From contig CM043952.1 in NCBI GenBank assembly GCA_014529385.2, positions 149,385,057 to 149,449,056 on the forward strand: a stretch of DNA of 64,000 bases, written 5' to 3'. The notes beneath the pieces are model-generated. The model was not told where the DNA came from and ran no database searches. It saw nothing but the letters and a program-made list of their open reading frames with translations. Position 1 is the stretch's first letter. The number at the start of each line of letters is the position of its first letter. This DNA comes from Adiantum capillus-veneris. Its lineage: Eukaryota; Streptophyta; Polypodiopsida; Polypodiales; Pteridaceae. A program made the position numbers and the translations under genes. This document shows positions 11,206 to 25,100 of this stretch, piece after piece.

Positions 11206-14200
11206 TACATGGTATCAGAGCCTGTGTTAGGGAATTGGATCCTGTTATTGTTTGAAAATTTGAAAAATAAATGGGAGGCTTAAGTTCAAGAACTTACTAG
11301 CATCAATGTTTCAAGAAGATACTCACGCTAAGTATCGCAAGTTCAAGACCTTTGAGATAATGTATTTTGAGGCTTTTCGCTCTTCAATTTTTTCTTTTCG
11401 TTGCAACATGATGAAGATTTTATAAAGGATTTCTCTCCTCCATCAACAAGAATCCAAAGGGGACAAAAACTTGCATGGGACTGTGAAGATGGCATCTTCT
11501 ACATCAATGTAAGGAAGCTCGTGTGACTTTCCTCTTATGTAAAAAGGCTTTGGTGGGGGAAAGAGCTGCAAGTTATCCAACTTTTTTACTTCCTTGGTAC
11601 TGTTAGAGATGACTACACTGTTATCTTTGAAGATGGCATTGACATCACCTTAAATAAATGGGTTTTCAATCAAGTGGTGGAGGTGGTCCCTACCTACAGG
11701 ATCAAACCCATTTTTGTCCCTGCCATTTTTCCCAAAATAAGAGCCTTGTATTTTATGGACCCCGCTATGATGTGTATAAGAGCTACTCCTCATATGAAAT
11801 AGTGGATTGTAAAAACTTATCCACAAATACCTATCGATTGTACCACTATGTCCCTAGAAATCCGGCTCAGAGAATCATATAGCTTTTTAGCAAAGCTAAC
11901 CTTTGTATATATCATGCTAGAATAAAAAGATGCTCATCTAGCTTCTCGATGAGATCTCAACTTTGAACATATCTTGATATAAATAAAGTTATGGCATCTT
12001 GTATTTAGTAAAGTTAGTTGCTTTGAAAATCTTGTCTTGAGTTGTGGAAGCTTAAAGCACTTGATATTGCGTTAAGTCTTAAATCAAACCATTGACAAGC
12101 GTATTATTGTGAAGGTACCATCCAATGCCCTATACACTACCATACACGAGAAAAAACTTCTCCTGAAACAAGCCCAACCACCCACATTCAAGGGTGAGGG
12201 AGCCCATATCGAGTGCGATGTTGAAGCTTGGATTGAGGCAATGGAGGACTATTTTGAAGCTGCAAACATGTAGATCAAACTATGCTTGCAATGTTTCGTC
12301 TTACTGGGATGCAAAAATATGGTGGAAACAGCTTTGCAAGGACATGGGTCTTCAAGATCTTCTGAGTCTTGGGAGGATATTAAAGAAGCAGTTACAGCAT
12401 GATATCTTCCACCCGATCATTGGCATGCCAAAATGAATGAGTTCTTTGCTCTAAAACATTTTATCTTTATCAGTGGGGGAGTCTTACTCCAAGTTCGTAA
12501 CCTTGTGAAGATATGCCCCAAAAATGTCCATTGAGCAGCACATAGCACGGTTTTGTCGAGGATTGTATCAACCTTTGGATACCCTTGTTGAAGCAATGAG
12601 ATCCATATCACTCCAGGATGCTTTCTTAAGGGCAACACCTCTGGTCAAAGAGACAACTAGGAATCAAGGAGAGGAAACTTTAGAAATCAAAGGGCTGGGC
12701 CCAACAATTGAAGTCCCATACCTGCTAATCGGGATTATCAACCTCGCCCTATAGTAGCAGCAACTATAGTAACTCAACCATATCATCCAAATATTCATTG
12801 CTTTGAGTGTTATGAGCTAGGTCATTACAGGAGTTAGTGTCCTAGAAGAAACATAGCAACAACCACAAATGCCATTCTTGTAGCACCAAATGGTAGAGGT
12901 CAACCTATTTGTCATGGAGAAAGAAACGCAGGAAGAGGTCGTGGAAGAGGAGAGATGGCTCAAACTCATGCCATTATTATGAAAGAGCCAACATTAGAAG
13001 ACCAAACTGAAGAAAGAGCAACTCTACACGCCACAATTGACAACCCTAGTGCTCGCCTGCAATATGCAATCATTCAAGCACCAGGATCTTACCAAGGTGA
13101 ACAAATTGAATCTTTAATTGGTTGTGGAAGCACACACTCATTTTTCTCTCTTAAATGCATGAGAAACTAAACTAGTATCCTGCTAAAAGGCTAATTATAG
13201 AACTAGCAAACGGGAAGGAAGTCCTAACTCAACATACAACGTGATAGGTAGAATTTGAACTCAAGAGATACTCTACTTCTGCTCACTTTTTCACTTTACC
13301 TCTAGGGATTTATGATGCGATATTAGGGATGGATTGGTTGAAAACAAAACCAAGCTCATATTCACTGTGCACAAGGGAATTTTACCTTTATAGACCAATT
13401 AGGGAATGAAGTTGTAGTTCAAGGAAGAGTGGGAAACCTGAAGCTCACTTAGTCAAGGCTAGCAAACTTCTTAAGGGATTATGGAAGGGTCGGCAGATCT
13501 ATGCAGTTAAACTTAACAAGGTAGATGACACAGATTCAACCTTTTAACCTGATTAGTTGAGAAAGTATTCAGATGTGTTCCTTGAGGATCTTACAAGTCT
13601 GCCACCACCTAGAAATGTTGATCACAAAATTGAGACTATCCCTGGTTGTAAACCCGTTTCAAAGAGGGCGTATAAGTGTCACTTCCTGAGGCAATTGAAC
13701 TCAAAGAGCAACTTAGGCAACTTATTGAGCAAGGATTTATCCAACCAAGTACTTCTCCTTGGGGTGCTCTAGTCCTTTTCCAAAAAAGAAGGATGGTTCA
13801 TTTCGACTTTGCATAGACTACCGCGGTCTTAAGCAAGTTACTGTTAAGAACAAGTACCCCATTCCTAGGATTGATGAGCTACTGGATAGGCTACATGTGG
13901 CTAAGATCTTCACAAAGATTGATCTTCGCTCTAGATATTTTTAGATAAGGATCAAAGAATCAGACATTCCAAAGACAGCTTTCGGTACTAGATATGGACA
14001 TTATGAGTTCACAGTAAATTCTTTTGGCCTTACTAATGCTCTTGCAAGCTTCAATCAACTATTGCAAGATATTTTTATACCTTACCTGGATGATTTTATC
14101 TTGGTTTTCTTTGATGATATATTGATCTATTCTAAACATGAGGTAGATCATGAAGAGCACGTTCATAAAGTATTACAGCTCTTACGTCAACATCAGCTTT

Positions 14201-14894
14201 ATGCTAAGAAGAGTAAATGTACATTTTGTTCACCCCAAGTTAGCTATCTTGGCTTCATTATATCTTTCAAAAGTACCTCAATCGACCCAGATAAAGTCAA
14301 GGACATTGTGGAATGGCCTCCACCTACTTTCATCAATGAAATAAGGGAATTCCTTTGAATTACAGGATGGTACATGATATTTGTCAAAGACTACGCTCTT
14401 ATTGCAACACATTTAATAGAGTTATTAAAAATAGCAACGAGGATCAAGTAAAGAGCCAAACACAAGGCCAATTTTGCAAAACTAAAAGGTTACTTAGTAT
14501 CAGTCTCTATTCTTAAGCTTCCAGATTTCAATAAAGAGTTTGAAACTATAGCAGATTCTAGCAGTTTTGCTTTAGGAGAAGTCCTTACTTCTCGAAAGGT
14601 CATGAGAAGAATTATCCTACCCATGACTTGGAACTCTTAGCAATCATCCATGCATTAAATTTATGGAGACATTATCTTCTCAGTCACAAATTTCAGCTAG
14701 TCACTGATCATAGGAGCTTGAAGTGGATCTTTACACAACCCGATCTCAACACAAGACAAAGGAGATGGATAGAACTTCTTCAAGAATACGACATTGACAT
14801 AAATTATAGAGCTGAGAAGGACAATGTAGTTGCAAATGGACTTAGCAGCAAAGCTTTTCTTAGTGCTATCTCTATACCTAATAATAATCCTATA
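11206..14894 (+). mobile_element. Ty3/gypsy element G2, left arm (primer site, gag, protease, RT, RNase H)
   Basis: Primer site TGGTATCAGAGCC lies at 11209-11221. After a leader of about 900 bp, a gag region (about 12190-12990) carries the zinc knuckle CFECYELGHYRS near 12800 and an Arg/Gly-rich stretch. A retropepsin region follows (GCGSTHSFFSLKC). RT spans about 13560-14358 with [20 protein letters not shown] and FFDDILIYS. RNase H lies at about 14600-14890 (ELLAIIHALNLWRHYLLSH, TRQRRWIELLQEY). The element is old and broken many times. It stops where G1 begins and resumes at 33163. Confidence 0.88.
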
Positions 14895-15773
14895 TGTCAT
14901 AATAACTAATATATAATTCTCCTAAATGATTTTCTCATGTTAAACTGATCATTTAATATGGGGAAGTACCAGGGGCGAAAAAGCTAGAATATTGGTTAGG
15001 CTGGCAGACCAGTCACATTAGGGATCCAAAGGAGGGGAAATAGGGATCCAAAGGGGGGGCCATCTGCAAAAGAGCAATGTGTATCAATGGGATTCAAAGA
15101 CCCTAAGGTTCAACCCATTAAGACTTCCAAAATGCTAAGGTTCCAAAATTCACTGGTTATGTCCAATGGTCAAGCTTAGGGTAAATAGGATGCTTGTGGG
15201 AAGACTCAAAAGTCTTCCCACATCCCTATCCTTAAGGGGGTGAGCCCTTTTAGTAGGGGATGAGAGAGAAACACACACACACACACTCTCTCTCTTACAA
15301 GCTCCCTTTACACAAAGGGCATAGTGGACGCATGTCAACTCCCTTGCCCAGTTGCCCCCAAGGTGCATTCAAATCCTATTGGGTGGCCATAGAGGTGGAC
15401 CAATGAGAATTAGGCTAGAGTAAATTTAGTTTAATTCATTAAAAAACACTTGATAAAAGAACCAATGGGAATTAAGCTCTCTAGAAGACTATTGGACAGT
15501 CTCCCAAGGGGTCCAATGAGCATTCAGCAGCCCAATGGCTTGCCCGATTCCTATTGGCCAGAAGACTAAGGGGTCCAATGAGAGTTAATTACATTATTTA
15601 AATACCTAAATCTTTCACAAAAGGGGAAAGGGGGACACATGTCACAAGGCTATCACTTATGCTTCATAATGGTCATTAGCTAAGCTTTGTAGCGTCCAAT
15701 AGGATGCCAGCATGTGCAATTAGCAAGAGGGGTCGACCAAGAGAGAGAAGGGGCTGATTTTTGCAAGGCATTA

Positions 15774-15822
<49 letters not shown>

Positions 15823-16521
15823 CTCGTGTGTGGAGTAAACAAGACTATCTCCTTCTCAATCTTTAATGGAAAGCTCATCATCTACTCCAAGCTTGTGACA
15901 AGGGAGGCCTACACCAACAACTCTTGGCTTTGTGATGCAAATCCAACCAAGAGCCAAGATCCAATGCATGCTCATCTCCTCTACCATGCTAATTACTAAG
16001 CTATGCTAAGCTATTATGAGTGATTATGTGAGGAGACATACTTCTTTCTCATAAGAATACTCCTTCTTCCTCTTGATCTACTCTCATACTCCGCTAGCTC
16101 TCACCATCTTTGAAGGTGTGTGAGGTACTTGGGTTTGAGACCGTGAGGGAATTGATGTTGTGTTTTACAAGTGTGAGCTTGGTGCTTGAAGCTTCCATCT
16201 TCATTGCACCAGCAATTTATTGAAGGAACACAAAGTATTGTATTGTAAATTCTCTCCCTTGATGGGGGAAACCTATAATACAAAGCCTTTTGGAGGGCGG
16301 ACGAGCTCCATCCAAATCCGGTCCTCAACTGTTGTCAATAGCTTAATTTCTCTCTCTTTTTGAAGTATTGTTCATGCCTATCTAACTAGGTGTTATGCTT
16401 TTGTTGCTCTCTCCATCCAAGCACTCTTGCTATGCTCATTAGGAATCTATTCTAATGAAACGCTCACTATGTCTATGTTATTTTCCGCTACACACAAGTT
16501 ACTAGACCATTAAATGTTACA
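14895..16521 (+). repeat. 5' LTR of gypsy G1
   Basis: It starts TGTCATAATAAC and ends ATGTTACA, 1627 bp. It holds a (CA)n array at about 15775-15818 and a shorter one near 15271. Near-identical sequence makes up the 3' LTR and the inverted solo LTR at 45109-46702. Confidence 0.92.
15775..15818. repeat. (CA)n microsatellite inside the G1 LTR
   Basis: About 22 CA units in a row. The matching place in the 3' LTR (about 32396-32460) has a longer, interrupted CA array, so the array has changed length since insertion. Confidence 0.95.
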
Positions 16522-16522
16522 T

Positions 16523-16537
16523 TGGTATCAGAGCACA
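16523..16537 (+). promoter_or_regulatory. Primer-binding site of gypsy G1
   Basis: TGGTATCAGAGCACAAGG lies one base after the LTR end and matches the plant tRNA-Met primer site. Confidence 0.9.
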
Positions 16538-16936
16538 AGGTTTCTCTTTTCTTGCTCAAGAAGAGAGGTCCTCAAGCTAACTATAAATGGTTGGTATTAT
16601 TAATTGCAATTGAGTAAGTAGAATAGGGATTTTTCAGCCTTGCAGTGTGCCTGCTTTGTGCAGATAATGGGGCATCACCGTCGAGAGCTATGGTCTTAAT
16701 AGTGGAGTCCTGTGGGGCTTGCCTACGGCTTAACCTCTATTGAGTTATTAGAAGCTTGACAGGAGCCAGTACTGTTCTGGTGTTGAAAGACCCTCTCTTC
16801 TATTCCTTGTAATTAATGATATTTGAGCCACGGGTACAGGAGCTTGAGTGCTTTTCTAAAGGGGTTAAGAGGAGTAGCAACTAGGTCTTGAAGTGCCAAA
16901 GTATACCTAAAAATTTTACACTTAAAAGTTGTTAGA

Positions 16937-18540
16937 ATGGTTGACAATAGTAAAGAGAGTGAAATTAATGTTGATAGCTTTGATTTTGCTAATGAACAGG
17001 CTATTAATGATGCCCCTATGCTTGTTAATTACCTTGTTTCTAGGCTTCAACAAGCCATCGGCAATCCATCCCTCCAAAGTGAAGTGCAATGGCAGCTACG
17101 TGCTCATGGGATCCTCCAAACTCCCCACCAAGAAGAGAGAGTACCTAGGAAGCCTCCTTGTGAGACTTCCAAAAGAGGCCTCTCTCCAATGAGGGAAGAA
17201 GAAGAGGATCCGTACGAAGGGCTCAAAAATCTACTACTTGACGACGCATCTCCTTCCTAAAGGAGAACTCAAGTTTCAATGGTAGAGCCCCCACCAAAAA
17301 AACAAGAAATAAGTGAGTCTCCTGTCACCTCGGCGGAGATGGCTCCACAAAGATCGGCGGGCAAAATGCTCTCCATCACCCTCTAAACGGAGAAGACCAT
17401 CGCACAGTTCTCCACACCATAATTCAAAGAGGGATGAGAGAAAACAAGCGAAGAAAAAGGCGAGAAAGATGTCACCCTCTTATCTATCATCTCCATCCTC
17501 TTCCTCTTATGAAGAAAGTGATGGTGCAGACAAGGAGGAACAAGGCGAAAAAGAGGTCACCCTCTTCTCCATCCTCCTCAAATTCTTCCTCTTCTAGAGA
17601 AAGTGATGGTGCAGCTTTCAAACCACCAAAAAGAAGAGGCCATAGGAAATCCTATGCCACATGAAAGAAGTCGTCCAAGCTCAAAACGTTCAAAGAGGGA
17701 GGAAAGAGCATCTCTTTCCTTACCTACGATGGCACCTTTGGTGCTACAGACAGAGTCTTGGCCTTCATTCAACAATTCGATGCAACGTTTGGAGATGAGG
17801 GCTTCACGGAGTCCTCTAAGCTACGCTGTGTAGCTATGCATTTCAAAAGTCCGCCAGGTAATGGTGGTCTAGCCTACAAGCAAATGGTGAAGCCCCATGA
17901 ACATGGAAAGCTTTAAGAGCTTACATCATGAAGCGGTTTTTGGCTATCTTTGCCAAAGACAAAGTACCCACCGAATGGCAAAGCTTGAAGCTCTCTCCCT
18001 ACAAATCTATTCACAAATATGTAGACAAGTTTTGGGACTTACATCTCAAAGCCACTGTCTTCAAAAAGATGGATTTTGGAGAGGAAAAACAACAATTTTG
18101 TGCGGGTCTAATTGATGATATGGTGGATACGTCAACTCCCAAAGGCCATGCACCATATCTGCGGTCATACACCATACCATGGTGGCTTCATGAATCAATT
18201 TCCAACAAGGGGCTAAGAGAAATCTTAATTCCACGGAAAACAAGGACCGTAATAACGAGCCTAAGGGGAAGGACACTGTCCAAAAGTCTCCTAAAGGCAA
18301 CGCCAACAACAACAAAGCTAAGGATAAGGGAGTTTATAAAGGCAAAAGTAAACTCTCTCCTGATAAGCTAGAGCGTTATCATAAAGATAACCATTGTTTC
18401 AAGTGTGGGGACCAAGGGCATGCTTATCGTGCTTATCCCCACAAGAATACACGAAATGAGCCTCTTAGAGCTACCTTGGTCGAAATCCAAGAAGAGAATG
18501 CTTACCACAAAGGATCTCCTCTATGCCATGCTTGGGGAAA
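16937..18540 (+). pseudogene. Gag region of gypsy G1
   Basis: The frame starts MVDNSKESEINVDSFDF. It is followed by a Ser/Lys/Arg-rich stretch and a gag core (readable around 17690-18200). A CCHC zinc knuckle, CFKCGDQGHAYRAYPH, lies near 18395-18440. Gag proteins of gypsy elements package the RNA. The frame is broken several times. Confidence 0.82.
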
Positions 18541-19374
18541 GGTAAGAGAACATGATGCTTTTATTCTCTTTGACCCTGGTTCTACTCACAATTTCATATC
18601 CACAGAGTTGGCCCCCAAGCTAGGCATCCAAGCCTATGAGGCGGGAGATGTCCTACCCGGCAATGGTGCTTTCAAGGGGTAAGAAGCTTCAGTCACTCCC
18701 TTAATTGGGAAATTGAGGCTCCATGTCCAAAGCTACGTGGACAAGGAGGACTTCTTTATCTCTCCTCGCAAGCATGAAGATGTAATCCTAGGGGCACCAT
18801 GGTTTGATCGCATGGCTGCCAATGTCAAATTCCCTGAAAGGCAAATCTACTTTAGGTTCAAGGAAAAAGATATGTACATAGATGCTAAGGAGCTGGGTAA
18901 CACCATACCCATTGTCCATATGCAAGCCTTCAATAAGTCAATAAAGAGCTCTATTTCCATCTACATGATTTTTTTTTAATATTCTCAAAATGAACATAAT
19001 GCTTTAGCAAAAGAAAATATAAACCATCACAAGGAATTAAGTTATCCAATTCTCTCAAGGGATTTCAAGATGTTTTTATTGACAACATCCCTTGTGAACT
19101 ACCACATAAATGAGGCAATGATGACCATGAAATTGAACTTCTTCTAGGAAGTTCACCGCCTAATAAACCTCCATTATAGAGTTTCTCAAGCTCAACAAGA
19201 GGAGATTATGCGGCAAGTGCATGAGTTAGTTGAGAAGGGCATGGTTAGGCCTAGCTAATCTCCATTTTGTTCACCCGTGTTATTAGTACAAAAGAAAGAC
19301 GGCACATAACGTATGTGTGTTGACTATAGAGCGCTAAATAGAATCACTATCAAAAATAGGTTTCCCGTTCCACG
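18541..19374 (+). pseudogene. Protease and start of RT of gypsy G1
   Basis: FDPGSTHNFIS near 18570 is the retropepsin active-site region, and VILGAPWFDRM near 18785 is the family's usual downstream motif. RT begins near 19080 (EKGMVRPS, CVDYRALNRITIKNRFPVP) and is interrupted by the insert that starts at 19375. Confidence 0.82.
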
Positions 19375-21401
19375 GTGTCAAGAAATTTGCAGTCTTGCCA
19401 GGAAAGCACCGAGCTTATGGCCGTGAGAGTTTGTGAGAGAACTCAACAAAAACTATATGAAGGAGTTAAACCATAGATGCCATGAAGACTAGGGTTTGGA
19501 AAGAAGTGCAATCAAAGAAGACTCACTCTTTCTCTCTTGCACTCACACACACAAAGAAAGAACAAAAAAGAGAATGTCAAAACAATACGAAGATGAAAAC
19601 ATCAAGGCTATGGTCATATCGTATCATGGGTAATACGAAAGGGTTAATAGATGAGTTAATGGCATTCAATCTTGGCTGACCAAATAGGCTACGAATTGTT
19701 CTTTGGAATTGTAGTTTTGTGCTTACCACAATATATATATTTTGTCTAGTGATTGGGATTAATTGTGTGTACAAATCCTCTTGGTTCATAGCAAGATAAC
19801 TACGCTTACATCAAAAGAAAAATTATAGTCTATGAGAGGTAGTATGATGGGATCCGGTGATAGAAGTATTTCATTGAGCCTTTCAGGGCCGAAGAGAAAC
19901 ACTATACGTTGTTGAAAGTGTATTTTACGGCTAATCCATACGTTAATTCTAATAGATCGTACAGAGTGAAAGCGATAGAAATGATCATCATGTGGGTTAT
20001 TCATCTATGATAGTATGTGAGAAATGTAGATATGAGAAAAATGTAGATATGAGAGAAGTGACGAGATGAGAAGTTTCCCTCCCAAGCCCTATTCTTGCCC
20101 GTAGGCAATAAGGATACTGCGGGGAGAGATGTACCTGTAGCAAGGAGAACCTAAAATTTGTAGAGAGGATGAATTACTAAGAGTGAGAGAGATAGGTTTG
20201 GTTAAGGAGATGAGATTAGATACATATATATATATTTTTTGGATTAGAGATGAAAATGAAAACAACAAGAAATCAAGAAAACATCAATGTAGAACACATC
20301 TTACTTGACAAACCCTTTCGGCACCATTATTGATGGAGAGAGAAGAAGAGGGGAGAATTCAACTTTGATTGATACGCCAAGTCCACGCCCTTCTTTGATT
20401 AGAGTTGATCTTCCAAGGATAGCATGCAAGGATGGCTAGTCTTCCTCTAGGAGAAAGTGTAGGCTTAGGCTTATGTTAATGGCTAAGTACAATTAGGCAT
20501 TACTACTCACTCCCTCAAGAATTCCTCTCATGAATGGCTTGAATGCTTGGGTCCCTTTCAAGGAAGAATAGGTCCCCTTTTATAGGTGAAGGGAACCCCC
20601 AAGGGTTTACACAAGAAGAGAGGAGCCAGTGTGAATAGGAATTGGAAAAGTTGGAAATGAGCTGTCCCTACATGATGTGGGCAGACTGGGGTCCAGTATT
20701 TTGATCATATCTCCTCAACCGTGGCTCCAAATAAAAAAGTAAAAATATGGGCAAAAACTTCAGCTCATTAGCTACGATTTTCATTCTAAAATCATTTTCC
20801 AATTCGGATTGGAACCTTGTGTAAAAAATTCATCAAAATAGGGTCCATTTCTGGCAGCAAAAGTCTTCCCGTGGTCCCCTTAGCCTAGACTTTCATTTAA
20901 TTCCAAAGGACACCTCATGCCATATGAAAGCATGACATTGCTCCTTGACAAAGTTTTGTAATCATGCTTGCAATAATGCATTAAAATAAGTGTAACTTTG
21001 AAATCATGCCACCTAGTGTCCCACTAGGATTTGATTCTCTCCGAGTAGCTATTTAAAAAGAAATATAAGAAAAGTATAAAAAATACATAGAATATATATA
21101 TATTGGAGTTTACCCTAGATATAGGATCTAGCTAGGGTGTGAGATGATAATGAGATAGTAGAAATAAAGAATCAATGCTTTTTGCCCCAAGTTAAAGAGG
21201 CGGAGCTATTGAGCTTTTCCCATAGTATTTTCTGATGGTAAAGTAAGGATAGGTTATCCTTGAGAAAAATAATAGGATGAGATAGAAGACTTATTATTAT
21301 ACTTAAACATGCATATGTACATTATAAGAAAGATAATTATGTATCTAAAAAGTTACAAGATAGATCTTGTAGCATACGTTCCCACTATGTACGTGTCACA
21401 G
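19375..21401. mobile_element. Unclassified 2.0-kb insertion in G1 RT
   Basis: The G1 RT frame stops at 19374 and resumes at 21402, with CACG on both sides as a possible 4-bp target duplication. The insert is AT-rich with no recognised transposase or polymerase. Two adjacent minus-strand open stretches (19577-19789 and 19786-20004) encode related proteins, with LFGQPRLNAINSSINPFVLP and LFGPERLNEILLSPDPIILP at matching positions. The segment 20690-20900 reads like the non-coding LTR sequence of plant retroelements. The ends TGTCAA and GTCACA could be LTR-like, but no paired repeat was found. Confidence 0.55.
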
Positions 21402-22144
21402 CACGACAACGGGTAGAAGACCTATTTTATAAGCTGCAAGGGTCGACCTACTTCAGTAGGATTGACTTAAAAAGTGGCTACCATCAAATAAGGATAGTTG
21501 ATCAAGACATTGTAAAGACCGCATTTTGCATTACGTTTGGTCTTTACGAATACATTGTCATGCCTTTTTGCTTGACCAATGCACCAACCACATTCAACTG
21601 CTTGATGGAGAAGCTATGCAGGCCTCACCGAACCTTTACTGGAGTGTTCTTTGATGATATAATCATCTACTCTAATTACTAGACAAACCCAAGCAACACC
21701 TCCAGGTAATATTTCAAGTCTTACGAGAGAATAAACTCTATATTAATCGAAAGAAAAGTGGGTTTTTATTACAAGAGATTCAGTATTCAGGTCACATTAT
21801 CTCTCAAGATGGCATCTAAATGGATCCATCAAAGCTAGAGGTAATAAGAGGATGGCCTAATCCAAGGAATCTACAAGAACCAAGAAGCTTTATAGGTATG
21901 TGTACATACTATAGATGCTTCATAGAAAAGTTCTCACAAATCGCGGGACCATTACATGACCTGACAAAGAAAAACGTTAGGTATACATGGTCTGCCGAGG
22001 AGAACAATGCTTTTGAAAATCTTAAAGAAAATCTTATCTCTCAACATGTGCTTACACTGCCAGATCTCTCAAAGCCATTTGAGGTCCAATGTGACACCTG
22101 TGGTGATTGCATTGGAGCTGTTTTGCTCCAATAAGGGCTCGCCA
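21402..22144 (+). pseudogene. RT core and RNase H start of gypsy G1
   Basis: RVEDLFYKLQGSTYFSRIDL and KSGYHQIRI are the RT palm start, followed by FFDDIIIYS near 21650. The connection region reads MDPSKLEVIRGWPNPRNLQE and FIGMCTYYRCFIEKFSQIAG. It stops at the first RNase H residues (FEVQCDTCGDCIGAVLLQ), where the inverted segment begins. Confidence 0.88.
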
Positions 22145-22145
22145 T

Positions 22146-25100
22146 GTGGTCCAGTGATCAGCAAATCATCTACATAAAGAACCACAATGAGAAGTACATC
22201 ACCCTCACGCTTTACATATGACGTGCTTTCTATTGGACTGTTTTTACGAAAGCCTTGTTTGACCAAATGTGTGTCAGCTTTCTCATACCAAGCACGAGGA
22301 GATTGCTTCAACCCATACAAAGCCTTGTTACATTTGCACACTTTGTCCTCTTGTCCTTTTATGACAAAACCGCGAGTCTGCGTTACATAAACTTCCTCAA
22401 ATATGTCAGCATTCAAGAAAGCAGTAACAATGTTTGATTGATGTACATCCCAACCAAAATGAGCTGCCAATGCACATAGAAAACGCACAGTAGTCATACG
22501 ACAAGTAAGAGCAAAAGTCTCTTCATAATCTATGCCTTTTTGCTGTGCATAACCCTCTGCAACAAGTCGAGCCTTATGGCGATCGATCTCACCATCCGGC
22601 TTGCGGTTCAACTTGTAAACCCACTTCGTACCAATGGCCTTTTTGCCAGGAGGCAAATCACATAAAGTCCATGTGTCATTTTCTATAAGTGCATCATATT
22701 CTGATTGCATGGCAGCCATCCAATTTTTTGAATTCTGTGCTTCATCAAAAGACAGAGGCTCCTCAACCTCATGTAAGCTAGATACAGCCGAATCATAACA
22801 ATCTGATGCATAAGATGCATGGCGAGAGCCTGAACGAGTATGACTAGACAAAGGTGCATCCAATTTACTGTCACGCAAAGTGTGCACCAGCCATTTTGGC
22901 ATACCTCTAGCCTGCTCTTTTTCAGCCCTTTTGTCATCAAGTACATCATGTACATCTGCATCAGTAATAGGCTGATCTATAACACTTTCAGAAACCCCCA
23001 TAGGCTGTACATTTGCCTCATTGGAACTTACATTTGTATTTCCACCACTGAAAAGAGGCAACAAAGTGTCATAAATGTCCAGTGAGCTTACGTTACTGTC
23101 TCTAGTACATGACAACAAGGGCTGAACATAATCTTCCACAAACACTACATCCCGTGAAACCAAAATACGTTTTGTGTGCGGATGATACAACCTGTAACCT
23201 TTGCTTTCAGCACTATAACCAACAAAAATACATTTCAGAGCCTTATCATCCAATTTTCTGCGCTGTGTTTGTGGCACCAAAGCATATGCCAGACAGCCAA
23301 AAACACGCATGTGCTCAATAGAAGGCTTTCTATCATGCTATGCTTCATATGGAGTAATAGACTGCAAAGCTTTCGTAGGACACCTGTTAAGTACATAAGT
23401 GGCACACATGATGGCCTCAAGCCAAAAAGGATGCGGCAAAGCTTGACTTTTGACCATACATCGTGCCATTTCCGTCAGTGACCTGTTTTTCCTCTCAGCA
23501 ACACCATTTTGCTGAGGTGTATAAGGCACTGTACATTGGTGTTTTATCCCACCACTAGCCAGAAATGCATTGAATTCATGAGACATATAGTCCCCCCCTC
23601 GATCGGAACGGAGGGTGCCCATGGTACATTTCTAGACATTTTCAGCCATAGCCAGAAATTGTTTGAAGCACATAAAAACTTCAGACTTCGCTTTAAGCGG
23701 AAATACCCATGCATGCCTGGAGTAATTATCAATCAAAGTCACGAAGTACAGGTAATTGCCCAAGGACGGAGTTTGCATGGGCCCACAAACATCACTATGC
23801 ACAAGCTGCAACCTGCATGTGGCCCGAATTGAACCATCCTTTGGAAACTTACAACGCTGCATCTTACCCGAAATACAGCCTTCACAAACATGTTTGACAG
23901 GTGCTTCAAGAGGCGGCAAAGAAGCAACCATATCAGATTTGTGCAAACACAGCAAACTGGCAAAATTCAGATGACCAAAACGTGCATGCCAAAGTTTTGC
24001 ATCTGAAATAGCCCTTGAATCTGCAACAACATTTGGAAAATTTTGTCCACACTTGTCATACAAAGTGAGCTTATATAGCCCACGGCACAAAAGGCCCGAT
24101 GCAAGAATTTCATCACCAAAACTGAGATCATGAACTGTACATCTGTCAGCCACAAATTTGACTACAAGTCCAAGTCTAGCAAGTGCGAATACAGACAAGA
24201 GATTCTTCTTGATCCCAGGTACATAAAGTGCATCAACAAGTGTGAAAGAACTGCCATTAGCAGCAATAAGCACAATCTTTCCAAGTCCCTGAACTGGATA
24301 AGAGGCATTGTTGGCACAAGTGACTGAACTCCCATGAGGGACAGACTCGAGAGAGGTAAACAATTCACGATGTGAGGTAATGTGCTTTGTAGCACCACTG
24401 TCAAAATACCACACATGTGAATCTGCAGCAACTGACAAGCATGCATCATGGACATCAGGATTGTAACTGCACTCTGCGCTAAAAGCCCATTCTGCATCAA
24501 CATCAGCATCAAAGTCTCCTTTCACATAAGACTCAATAATGGCTGCATTTGTAGTGGAACCAGCATTTGCAGTGGAACCACCCTCTTTCTTCTTAGCCTC
24601 TTTGGCCTTCAACTTAGGACACGACTTGATCAAGTGATCATTAGGTTTACAATAATGGCAACGCATCTTCTTTTTGCCCTTATCACCTGAATTTCCAGAT
24701 GAATTGCTGCCAGCAGAAGCATTAGGAACAGAATTTTTGCCACTCGCAGGAGAACCATAATAAGTGGCTGCATTGCTGTTACCACCCTTTCTTTGAGAAG
24801 CAATAAAAGCCTGTTCAACTGCACGCTGCCTAGTCCTGTTTTTTCTGGAAAGTGACTCTTGCAACAGCAATGTGCATAATGCATCAAACTTGACAACTTC
24901 AGGATTTCCATGGGCCATAAGTCTCCAAGTACTGGCAAAAGTCTGGTAAGAATCTAATAAGGCATCAAGAACAGTTTGCACAAGGGAACTGTTTGAAATG
25001 ACTTTTCCTGCAGAAATAAGTTGCTCATTGATATCCTTGACACTAGCAAGGAAAGTGTCCATATCATCTTTCTCATGCATAATCTTCGACTCCAGCTCTT

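Noticed and set aside
19577-20004. Plastid ycf2-like insertion
   Set aside because: A few phrases (INVWISRK) suggested it, but no sustained similarity could be recalled. It is left as unknown.
22840-23832. Several plus-strand open frames across copia C (for example 22840-23085 and 23509-23832)
   Set aside because: They are antisense shadows of the minus-strand copia pol. The same shadow proteins appear opposite element B.
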